In this document: positions 17,875 to 24,727 of the stretch, in pieces
How positions within the stretch are numbered: the stretch's first letter is position 1
Layout of the letters: every line of letters begins with the position of its first letter
From: a bacterium
GTDB taxonomy: Bacteria; 4484-113; JAGGVC01
NCBI GenBank assembly: GCA_039961635.1
Contig: JABRWB010000039.1
Location: 1-64,000 of the forward strand
Reading direction: 5' to 3'
Length of the DNA: 64,000 nt
The notes under the pieces: model-generated
What the model saw: the letters and a program-made list of their open reading frames with translations, nothing else
What the model was told of the DNA's origin: nothing
Database searches by the model: none
Program-made: the position numbers and the translations under genes

Positions 17875-18225
17875 ATGACCGGATACTTGTTGATCGCGGT
17901 GATTCGAAATCCTGCGGACATCGAGAAAATCCTTTCGGCCGCTGCAAAGGCGGGTGCTCCGGGCGCTACTGTGATTTCGGCGAGACGGTTTCCCGAAAAC
18001 GGCGAGCGGTTCGCCCGCGACGAGTTCGACATCGCGGCCGCTCCGGAAGAAATATTCAGCTCGCACGCAGAAGAAGAACGGATAATGTTTGCGCTCGTAC
18101 CGGAGATTTCTGCAGCGGAGAAGGTGGCCGAAGCCATTCGAAACGCGGCGCCGGAGGCGGATGGTAAAGAAAAAGTTGCAATTACCCTGGTAAAAACAGT
18201 TCGCGCCGAGGGATTGCCCGATTAG
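17875..18225 (+). CDS. PII-like (GlnB-fold) small regulatory protein
   Basis: A 116-residue soluble protein. It looks like a P-II/CutA-type ferredoxin-like trimer subunit: TGYLLIAVIRNPADIEKILSAA at the start, a central loop, then a second beta-alpha-beta unit ending in KEKVAITLVKTVRAEG. The canonical uridylylated T-loop Tyr of GlnB is not apparent. The start is ATG 17875, preceded by AAGGAGG at 17857-17863 inside the end of the antiporter gene. Operon position suggests it senses a small ligand and gates or adjusts the antiporter; this is inference. Confidence 0.7.
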   Translation: MTGYLLIAVIRNPADIEKILSAAAKAGAPGATVISARRFPENGERFARDEFDIAAAPEEIFSSHAEEERIMFALVPEISAAEKVAEAIRNAAPEADGKEKVAITLVKTVRAEGLPD

Positions 18226-18241
18226 CGCGAAAACGTCTATT

Positions 18242-18247
18242 TAGGAT
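18242..18247 (+). promoter_or_regulatory. Candidate -10 box of leaderless M28 peptidase gene
   Basis: TAGGAT followed by exactly six bases and the GTG start at 18254. The spacing matches the other leaderless promoters in the window, though the hexamer is a weaker match. Confidence 0.45.
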
Positions 18248-18253
18248 ATCAAC

Positions 18254-19738
18254 GTGACCAAATCAAACGCAATCCGATACGTTGCCGCGGCAGGACTGTT
18301 CGCTCTCGCGACACTCGCCTGGCCGCGAGTTTCTCTTTCGCAAGAGGAAATTCCATTCGAAATCTCCGCTGCTTACGCCTCGATCAAGGGCGGGGAGATA
18401 CTTGATTTCATTCGGCTGATCGCCAGCGACAAGTTCAAAGGCCGCGGTACCGGGAGCGACCAGTATTACCAGGCCGCGCTTCTTATGGCCGGCACGATGA
18501 AAGAAGCCGGATTCACGCCTTTCGGCGGCAAGGACACATTTCTGCAGCCCTATGAAATCGAGCAGAACAGGATTTACGCGCCTTGGGCGTTTGAAATTCT
18601 TCATCAGGGCAAGGTGATTTTGTCACCCGCGCTCGGACAGGATTTCGTTTTCCGGGGCTTCACGGCCACGGGAGATGTGACGGCGGATGCCGTTTTCTGC
18701 GGATACGGGCTTTCATTGGGGCAGTACGACGACTACTCGGGAGTGGACGCTCGCGGCAAGGCGGTCGTTGTTCTGAACGGACTTCCAAAGTCGCTGGATG
18801 TGGAAGCAAACGAAAACTACAAATTCGCGGGCTACAAGATGAGAAATGCCGCCCAGCACGGTGCCGCAGCGATTATTTTTGTCGGCGATACAGGGGAAGA
18901 TTACGGCGCGCCTGCGGCGTCCGTGTTCCGCGGCCCTTATCCGGGCAAACCCGATTTGGTCGCCGTAAAGGTCGGGATGAAAGCGGCAACGGCGCTCGTA
19001 ACCAATCTGCAGCATCCCCTTTCGAGCATACGGGAAATAATTGACTCCGAAACCAAGCCAATGAGTTTTCCTCTCGAAACGAGCGTCCACATAGTCGCCA
19101 ATTCGGAGTACTTTCCCAAGCGTACCGCTTACAATGTTGTTGGTCTAAAGCGCGGGAGCAATGCCAAACTTCGGAACAGGTATATTTTAATCTGCGCGCA
19201 TATGGACCATGTCGGCGAACAGGCCGGGGTGATTTTCAATGGCGCGGATGACAATGCAAGCGGAACGGGCGTGCTACGTCAGATAGCCAAGGCGTTCGGA
19301 ATGGCAACGCGAGCTCCTCGGCGGTCAATAATTCTCGTCGCGTTCAGCGGCGAGGAAATGGGACTTCTCGGAAGCAATCACTTCGTCGAAAATCCTCCCG
19401 TTCCGCTAGGCCAGATTGATGCCGTAATCAATATGGACATGGTGGGAATGGGCGATCTCGCCGTGGTGTTCGGTGGAACGAATCACCCTCAAATTTATTC
19501 CGCGTTTTCATCTTTCGCGGAAACCGCCGGAATCAAAATCGCGCAGAACGGCGCCAATCCCGCAAGCGATCAGCGGCCGTTCGTTGCAAAGGGAGTACCG
19601 GCGGTTATGGTGCTGACAGCTGGAGATCGCCAAAACTATCATACGCCGGGAGACGATGCCGAATTACTGAATCCCCAACTAATGGAGGATGTCGCTCAAC
19701 TTGTTTTTCTTTCTGCCTGGACACTCGCTGATTGGTAG
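18254..19738 (+). CDS. Secreted M28-family zinc aminopeptidase with PA domain
   Basis: Exported metallopeptidase of 494 residues. The signal peptide has a hydrophobic core (AAAGLFALATLAW) and probable cleavage near VSLSQ/EE. A protease-associated insert occupies about 120-270. The peptidase domain shows the di-zinc ligand series AHMDHVG, GADDNASGTG, FSGEEMGLLGS, INMDMVGMG and a final His in NYHTPGDDAE. It probably degrades peptides in the periplasm or outside the cell. The start is GTG with no Shine-Dalgarno sequence but with a -10-like box six bases upstream. It converges on the flagellar chaperone pair with a two-base gap and no visible terminator. Confidence 0.92.
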   Translation: MTKSNAIRYVAAAGLFALATLAWPRVSLSQEEIPFEISAAYASIKGGEILDFIRLIASDKFKGRGTGSDQYYQAALLMAGTMKEAGFTPFGGKDTFLQPYEIEQNRIYAPWAFEILHQGKVILSPALGQDFVFRGFTATGDVTADAVFCGYGLSLGQYDDYSGVDARGKAVVVLNGLPKSLDVEANENYKFAGYKMRNAAQHGAAAIIFVGDTGEDYGAPAASVFRGPYPGKPDLVAVKVGMKAATALVTNLQHPLSSIREIIDSETKPMSFPLETSVHIVANSEYFPKRTAYNVVGLKRGSNAKLRNRYILICAHMDHVGEQAGVIFNGADDNASGTGVLRQIAKAFGMATRAPRRSIILVAFSGEEMGLLGSNHFVENPPVPLGQIDAVINMDMVGMGDLAVVFGGTNHPQIYSAFSSFAETAGIKIAQNGANPASDQRPFVAKGVPAVMVLTAGDRQNYHTPGDDAELLNPQLMEDVAQLVFLSAWTLADW

Positions 19739-19740
19739 AT

Positions 19741-20172
19741 TCAACAGGAGCGGTCGACCATTATTCCTGGCAGCGGCTCCGTAACGTAATCGCTCTCACC
19801 TTTATTGCGTGCAAATCCGCAAAGAATTTTCCTTGCCAGCGCGGTCTTGCGGATTTCGTTTTCCGTGATTGCTATTTTTGCGCCGATGATCTGTTCAAGA
19901 TCGAGGCATTTGCTGCGGTACTTAGACAACATTTCCGCGGCATCTCTGTCCGCCAATTCCACGGCTCGTCTCTCCCATTTGTCCTTAAGCTCGGCAAGCT
20001 CCGCAACCTTATGCCAGTCATCTTCCAACACGAATTGGGCAACCTCGTCAATAAGCCTGCCCAAATCTTCTATCACATCGATAAACGTCCTTGCATCTTG
20101 CGAGTTCAAACAAAACTCCGTCGGCAAATGACCGACAGATTCCGGACTGCCGGATGATATTTGGCCAGCCAT
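19741..20172 (-). CDS. Probable flagellar chaperone, FliT/FlgN-like
   Basis: A 143-residue helical protein whose sequence alone does not identify a family. Its position, starting two bases after the fliS stop (ATG 20172 with a GAGGGG site), is the usual place of fliT. The predicted long helices (ARTFIDVIEDLGRLIDEVAQFV; LAELKDKWERRAVELADRD) and small size fit a four-helix export chaperone of that kind. A longer in-frame ATG further upstream would lie inside fliS and is not preferred. Confidence 0.5.
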   Translation of the reverse strand: MAGQISSGSPESVGHLPTEFCLNSQDARTFIDVIEDLGRLIDEVAQFVLEDDWHKVAELAELKDKWERRAVELADRDAAEMLSKYRSKCLDLEQIIGAKIAITENEIRKTALARKILCGFARNKGESDYVTEPLPGIMVDRSC

Positions 20173-20174
20173 TA

Positions 20175-20717
20175 TCAGCCCCTCACATCCAGAGAGCCGG
20201 GTACGGAAGGCATCGCCGGAATATCCGCGCCACCCAACAAGGTTTCTTTTTGGATACATTTGCCGTTTGCCGGGACCCCGCCAGGGCTGTAAGTATCCGG
20301 GCCGCAGCGTTCCTTTGACGCTGCCAATCTTGCCGCACCTGTGCCTTTCGACTTAAAGAATGCCGTTTCCCAAGCCTCTGCCAGAGGCTCAAGCAACTTC
20401 TCAACCGATTCGATTAAGCGCGGGTCTTTCTCAATATCCGCCTCGCGAAGGCGATAAAGCATAAATTCGTAGCTTCGCTCAAGGTTTGCCGCTATTTCTC
20501 CGCCGCGTTCGCGATCAAGCGTGGCCATAAGCTCCGCTATGATTGCGTATGCGCGCAGAATGGAATTATGGCAGTCCTCAACCCTGCCCTCCAGAGCAGC
20601 CGCGCGCGCCATGCGCAGAAAACGCAGAGCGCCCTCGTACATCATCAGCACAAGCCTTTCCGGCTCGGCCGTCAGAATCCGGCTTTCGGCATACGCGCCG
20701 AGCGGTCCATCCGCCAC
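20175..20717 (-). CDS. fliS: Flagellar secretion chaperone FliS
   Basis: Cytoplasmic chaperone that binds flagellin before export. The first 125 residues match the family closely: LVLMMYEGALRFLRMARAA, the NSILRAYAIIAELMATLD helix, GGEIAANLERSYEFMLYRL, and a final EAW near 120. The protein is 180 residues, about 50 longer than usual, with a Gly/Pro/Ala-rich tail that looks disordered. The start is GTG 20717 with GGAGG five bases upstream. No other flagellar structural gene is in the window. Confidence 0.9.
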   Translation of the reverse strand: MADGPLGAYAESRILTAEPERLVLMMYEGALRFLRMARAAALEGRVEDCHNSILRAYAIIAELMATLDRERGGEIAANLERSYEFMLYRLREADIEKDPRLIESVEKLLEPLAEAWETAFFKSKGTGAARLAASKERCGPDTYSPGGVPANGKCIQKETLLGGADIPAMPSVPGSLDVRG

Positions 20718-20794
20718 TGAAACCTCCGGGAACAGAACGTCTAATTTATCGGCAGTGCAAAATTTCGCTTGAGAAATTACCTTTTCCCGCGCGG

Positions 20795-21979
20795 CTAATC
20801 GGATAAATGGCTTGGCGATGCATATTCCGGACCGAATGGCTCCTGCGAGCCAAGAACGCGGTGGTATTCGGCCAAATACTCCGCAACCTTGGTTCGCGCG
20901 TCAAAGTGTTTCAGTGCCCTATCATGGGCTCCGGTTTGCAATTCCATCAATAGTCGGCTGTCCTTTAACAGCTTCACGCAGGATGCGGCCATACCTTGGA
21001 CATCGCCGATTTCATGAAGTATTCCGCACGCAGGTGTTACAACTTCCGGTATTCCCCCTGCCTTGGTGCCCACAATTGCGCAGCCGGATGCCATGGCTTC
21101 AAGCGCTGCCAAGCCGAAGCTCTCCGATTCACTGGGAATTAAAAAGATTTTTGAAACTTCAAGAATTTCGGCGATATCTCCGCGATTACCCAAGAACTCA
21201 ACCTTGTCGCAAAGGTCAAGCTCGCGCGCGCGAGCACGAACGAGAGGCATGTCTACGCCGTCGCCGACCATAAGTAGTTTCGACGGAACCTCCGCCGCAA
21301 CTCGGGCGAAGATCTCTACAACATCCACGGCCCGCTTGACTGGGCGATAGTTACTGATATGACATAGAAGGCTTTCGCCGTTGGGCGCGAACATCTTGTA
21401 TCTCTCGGCTGCTTCGTTTGAAGGCGCAAAGTCATTCGGATCAACAAAGTTGTAAATTACTTTGATATCCTTCTCAATTCCAAAGCGCTCGACGGTCTCG
21501 CTTAGAAGGCTGTTGCTGACAGCCGTCACCGAATCGCTTTGCTCGATGGCGAACTTGACAATCTCGAAGTAGCTCGGATCGCTGCCCACCAGCGTAATGT
21601 CGGTTCCATGAAGCGTAGTAATCAGCTTGACAGGGTGTCGGTCCGCGACGATCGAGCGCGCCAGAAAACCTGAAACGGCGTGAGGTATGGCATAATGGAC
21701 ATGAAGTATGTCGATATCGTATGAAAGGATTACCTCGACCATTTTCGCGGCCAGCCCGATCGTGTAAGGCTGCTGGCGGAAAAGAGCGTACTCTTTGGGA
21801 GTGACCGCGTGGAACGCGATATTGGGTTCGTGCATCGGCATCCGCACCGGCGCGTCGTAGCTGATCAGGTGCACCGAATGCCCGATGCGAGCGAGGTGGC
21901 GGCCGAGTTCGGTCGCCACCACGCCGCTGCCTCCGTAGGTCGGATAGCATGCTATCGCGATATTAAGTCTTAGTCCCAA
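20795..21979 (-). CDS. bshA: N-acetyl-alpha-D-glucosaminyl L-malate synthase
   Basis: First enzyme of bacillithiol synthesis, joining UDP-GlcNAc and L-malate. This GT4-family glycosyltransferase of 394 residues has the BshA signature N-terminus IACYPTYGGSGVVATELG and the segment DIDILHVHYAIPHAVSGFLA. The nucleotide-sugar motif ESESFGLAALEAMASG sits in the C-terminal domain. The start is TTG 21979 with GGAGG seven bases upstream. bshB and bshC are not in the window. Other GT4 enzymes are possible, but the N-terminal match is strong. Confidence 0.88.
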   Translation of the reverse strand: MGLRLNIAIACYPTYGGSGVVATELGRHLARIGHSVHLISYDAPVRMPMHEPNIAFHAVTPKEYALFRQQPYTIGLAAKMVEVILSYDIDILHVHYAIPHAVSGFLARSIVADRHPVKLITTLHGTDITLVGSDPSYFEIVKFAIEQSDSVTAVSNSLLSETVERFGIEKDIKVIYNFVDPNDFAPSNEAAERYKMFAPNGESLLCHISNYRPVKRAVDVVEIFARVAAEVPSKLLMVGDGVDMPLVRARARELDLCDKVEFLGNRGDIAEILEVSKIFLIPSESESFGLAALEAMASGCAIVGTKAGGIPEVVTPACGILHEIGDVQGMAASCVKLLKDSRLLMELQTGAHDRALKHFDARTKVAEYLAEYHRVLGSQEPFGPEYASPSHLSD

Positions 21980-22035
21980 ACACCCGCCTCCAATGAATCA
22001 GTTGCGCAGTCGAAGCGCTCCGCGTTCGCGCCTGG

Positions 22036-22527
22036 CTATACTTCGCCCCTGGAGCCGATTTTGAGCCCGATCGCCTCCATATACGGCTCCACCTCACCCC
22101 GCTTGTCGTAAACGTTGTCCAAATTGGAGTCGGACGGATCCGCGAAATAAGCGCGTAGCGCCTTCATGTAGCCCGTGAAATACACATAACAGTCCATGTG
22201 CGGCGAAAGAATCTCGTACACGGGCTCTGTTTCGCTGGTTGTCGCAAGAATGCCGTCAATAATGTCATAGGAATCGTAAAGAATATCCTCGACGTACTCA
22301 AGCTCCAACTGCGCGTTGGTGGAATCCAATGTTCCGCCGTCGAAGGATTCCCAGACCATGCCCGCGTAATTGTAGATTACGGCGACCACTTTGACCGACA
22401 GGTCATTCATGCCATAGGCATAGGCAAGCGCGGTGTCGCCGCCTCCTTGCATCTGGGCAAAGCCGGGCCTGGAGAAAGCGACCAGCGCCAATGTGAGAGC
22501 TAGAAAAAATGTGGATGCAATCTTCAT
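22036..22527 (-). CDS. Exported hypothetical protein
   Basis: A 163-residue protein with a clear signal peptide (FFLALTLALVAFSRPGFA, cleavage probably after FAQ). The mature part is acidic and Tyr-rich (LELEYVEDILYDSYDIIDG; PYMEAIGLKIGS) and looks helical; I recognise no family. The start is ATG 22527 with GGAGGAT nine bases upstream; an upstream in-frame alternative has no ribosome binding site and would bury the signal peptide. It lies between bshA and fabL on the same strand. Confidence 0.7.
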   Translation of the reverse strand: MKIASTFFLALTLALVAFSRPGFAQMQGGGDTALAYAYGMNDLSVKVVAVIYNYAGMVWESFDGGTLDSTNAQLELEYVEDILYDSYDIIDGILATTSETEPVYEILSPHMDCYVYFTGYMKALRAYFADPSDSNLDNVYDKRGEVEPYMEAIGLKIGSRGEV

Positions 22528-22638
22528 ACAAATATCCTCCGATACCCAATGTTGCCTGCGCCGGAGCGGCGCCGGAAGTCCCCGACAACGGTGCAAGCCG
22601 GAAAATCATACCACGCGGCGGCTCAATTCCATCTACCG

Positions 22639-23406
22639 CTACATTAGCGTCAGCCCGCCGTCAGCGATTATGGTCTGGCCGGTAACCCAGCTGGATTCGT
22701 CGCTGCATAGCCAGACGACAACGTTGGCAAGATCCTCCGGTGTTCCCATCCTGCCAAGAGGGGTTTTGCTCGCCGTTTCCGCAATCAATTCTTCGTAATT
22801 CGGAAACGCGCGGAGCGCGTCGGTGTCTATTGGTCCACCGGATACGCAATTGACGTTGATGTTTCGTGGAGCCAACTCCAGCGCCAGATAGCGCGTCAGC
22901 GTCTCGATTGCGGCCTTGCTTGCGCCAATAACGCTGTATCCGGGCATGCAGCGGATGCTGCCGATGGACGATAGCGCGACGATGTGGCCTCTTCTCCTGC
23001 CCTCCATAAGCTTAACCGCTTCCTGGGCGCAAAAAAGGTACGCCTTTGCGTTTATGTCCACCGTCATTTCCCAGCCCTTCTCGGGGAAGACATCCGCCGG
23101 CCGCAACACTCCCAGAACCGCGTTGGAGATAAAAATATCCAGACCTCCCCATTTTTCTTTCAGCTCGGAGAACATCTCCTGTATGTTTTCCACCTTGCCC
23201 ACATTGTATTTAAGCAAAAGGGCTTGAGAGCCGCGGCTGCGAACCTGCTCCGCCGTTTCTTCAGCCGCGCTGACGTTGCGAAGGTAATTGATGGCCACGT
23301 CCGCGCCATGCTCCGCAAGGTGAATCGCGCACGCGCGGCCGATTCCCCGGCTTCCGCCGGTAATGAGCGCCTTCTTCCCGCTAAACATTTTGCCTTCGAT
23401 TGGCAT
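22639..23406 (-). CDS. fabL: Enoyl-[acyl-carrier-protein] reductase, FabL type
   Basis: Short-chain dehydrogenase of 255 residues. The dinucleotide site is ITGGSRGIGRA and the catalytic region is ALSSIGSIRCMPGYSVIGASKAA, with Ser, then Tyr-x6-spaced Lys. Several stretches fit FabL rather than FabG: NAVLGVLRPADVF, DINAKAYLFCAQEAVKLME, VSGGPIDTDALRAFPN and GQTIIADGG. It would reduce enoyl-ACP in the last step of each fatty-acid elongation cycle. The start is ATG 23406 with GGGGAGG upstream; an in-frame TTG at 23421 overlaps that site. Confidence 0.83.
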   Translation of the reverse strand: MPIEGKMFSGKKALITGGSRGIGRACAIHLAEHGADVAINYLRNVSAAEETAEQVRSRGSQALLLKYNVGKVENIQEMFSELKEKWGGLDIFISNAVLGVLRPADVFPEKGWEMTVDINAKAYLFCAQEAVKLMEGRRRGHIVALSSIGSIRCMPGYSVIGASKAAIETLTRYLALELAPRNINVNCVSGGPIDTDALRAFPNYEELIAETASKTPLGRMGTPEDLANVVVWLCSDESSWVTGQTIIADGGLTLM

Positions 23407-23464
23407 CGCGTACCTCCCCAAGTTAATACGGACTAAACGCCGGACTAAAGCATAAAATCATACC

Positions 23465-23488
23465 ACTTCGGTAGGATACAACCGAAGT
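23465..23488 (-). terminator. Hairpin directly after mazG
   Basis: ACTTCGGT and ACCGAAGT form a perfect 8-bp stem with an 8-base loop, starting at the mazG stop codon on the minus strand. The sequence after it is only moderately T-rich (GGTATGATTTT). Confidence 0.5.
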
Positions 23489-23985
23489 TAGTTCTGCGCC
23501 GGGCCATTGCCGGTAACCAGCTTTTCGGCGTCTTTGGCGGAGATTGTCATACCTTCCGCCTTGGCCTCGCGCTCTGCCGCCTTGATAATGCGCCAGTTGG
23601 CCAGCACTTCGCCGCTTGTTTCTGCAACCGTACCGCCAAATACATGCGGATGCCGTCGGATAAGCTTGGTGCAAATAGCTCCGACAACATCCGAAATCGC
23701 AAACTTGTTTTCCTCCGATGCAAGCTGGGCCTGGAATACGACTTGCAGAAGCAAATCCCCCAGCTCTTCGCACAATTCGCCCCAAGCCGCGGGATCGCCG
23801 GTTTCGAGCACCTTGTCTATGGCCGAACACACTTCGCCCGCTTCCTCCAGGCAGTAATCCTTCAAAGTGGCAAGCGACTGCTCGCGATCCCACGGGCACC
23901 CTTCCGGTGACCGAAGGATGCGCATGATCTCGACAAGGTCTTCAAAATCGAAGGATTCCTTGGAAGTGTCAAACACGGAAACCAT
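23488..23985 (-). CDS. mazG: Nucleoside triphosphate pyrophosphohydrolase MazG
   Basis: A single MazG domain, 165 residues. It hydrolyses (d)NTPs to the monophosphate and pyrophosphate, usually as house-cleaning. Diagnostic segments are LRSPEGCPWDREQS, LKDYCLEEAGEVCSAID and the metal-binding ELCEELGDLLLQVVFQA, followed by KLIRRHPHVFGG. E. coli MazG has two such domains; this is the short form. The start is ATG 23985 with no Shine-Dalgarno sequence; a TTTAAT eight bases before the ATG could make it leaderless. Confidence 0.92.
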   Translation of the reverse strand: MVSVFDTSKESFDFEDLVEIMRILRSPEGCPWDREQSLATLKDYCLEEAGEVCSAIDKVLETGDPAAWGELCEELGDLLLQVVFQAQLASEENKFAISDVVGAICTKLIRRHPHVFGGTVAETSGEVLANWRIIKAAEREAKAEGMTISAKDAEKLVTGNGPAQN

Positions 23986-24037
23986 ATACCACGATTAAAG
24001 TGGAAAAGTTCAAGGTTTCCCGCAAGCCCGGATGGAA

Positions 24038-24066
24038 TTGCGGCATTTCGAATCGTAAGGTAACAT
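24038..24066 (+). promoter_or_regulatory. Promoter of the DUF1257/DUF2997 pair
   Basis: TTGCGG (24038-24043), a 17-base spacer, then TAACAT (24061-24066). The leader of about 20 bases contains the AAGGAGG site of the first gene. Confidence 0.5.
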
Positions 24067-24090
24067 TGTCAGTCTGCCAAGGAGGCGAAA

Positions 24091-24486
24091 ATGAGCGGCA
24101 TATTCGTTGTAGATACCCTGCTTTTCGAAACCGTGTTCTTAATTAAGGCTCTGGAAGAGCTTGGATGTATGATTCTGCACGAAGCAAAAGAAATCCGCGG
24201 AGTCGCAGGATGCCGGGAGAATGTGGAATTCGCCGCCCGGGTGAATTCGGCTTCTCCCGTGGATATCGGCTTCAGGAAGCGTAAGGACGGCTCTTATGAA
24301 ATTCTGGCGGACTGGATGGAAGCCGAAAAAGCAGGAATCGAAAAGGAAAAGTTCGTAAACGAACTAACCCAGAAGTACGCCTACCTAAAGGCAGTCGACG
24401 AAGCGCAGAAACAGGGATACTCCCTGGTCGAGGAAAAAAACGAAACCGACGGCAGCATCCGAGTCGTGTTGAGAAAGTATCAGTAG
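24091..24486 (+). CDS. DUF1257 (Ycf35-like) protein
   Basis: A 131-residue cytoplasmic protein resembling the DUF1257/Ycf35 family: an early alpha/beta unit, the segment DIGFRKRKDGSYEILADWM, and the late LTQKYAYLKAVDEAQKQGYSLVEE followed by GSIRVVLRKY. The biochemical role of the family is not established. It starts at ATG 24091 with AAGGAGG five bases upstream, and the DUF2997 gene follows nine bases after its stop, a pairing known from other bacteria and cyanobacteria. Confidence 0.75.
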   Translation: MSGIFVVDTLLFETVFLIKALEELGCMILHEAKEIRGVAGCRENVEFAARVNSASPVDIGFRKRKDGSYEILADWMEAEKAGIEKEKFVNELTQKYAYLKAVDEAQKQGYSLVEEKNETDGSIRVVLRKYQ

Positions 24487-24495
24487 GAGAAAGGA

Positions 24496-24705
24496 ATGGC
24501 TAACGTGCGCGAGTTGGAAATTGTAATCAAGCCGGACGGAAAAGTTGAAATCACCGTCCGCGGCATCAAAGGTCCGGACTGCAAACCTGTTGCAGAAAAA
24601 GTCGGATGTTCGCTTGGCGCGGTTGAACTTGTAGAGAAAACGTCCGAATGGTACGAATCGGCAACCACGGTCGCTACCGAACAGAAAGTCAGCCGCAGCG
24701 GATAA
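24496..24705 (+). CDS. DUF2997 protein
   Basis: A 69-residue protein with the DUF2997 pattern: an initial strand ELEIVIKPDGKVEITVRGIKG, then GPDCKPVAEKVGCSLGAV and a polar tail. It follows the DUF1257 gene with its own AGGAG site. The function is unknown. These two proteins are often reported beside an AAA-type ATPase; none is adjacent here. Confidence 0.75.
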   Translation: MANVRELEIVIKPDGKVEITVRGIKGPDCKPVAEKVGCSLGAVELVEKTSEWYESATTVATEQKVSRSG

Positions 24706-24727
24706 GTCGGCGAATCGCTTTCTCTGT

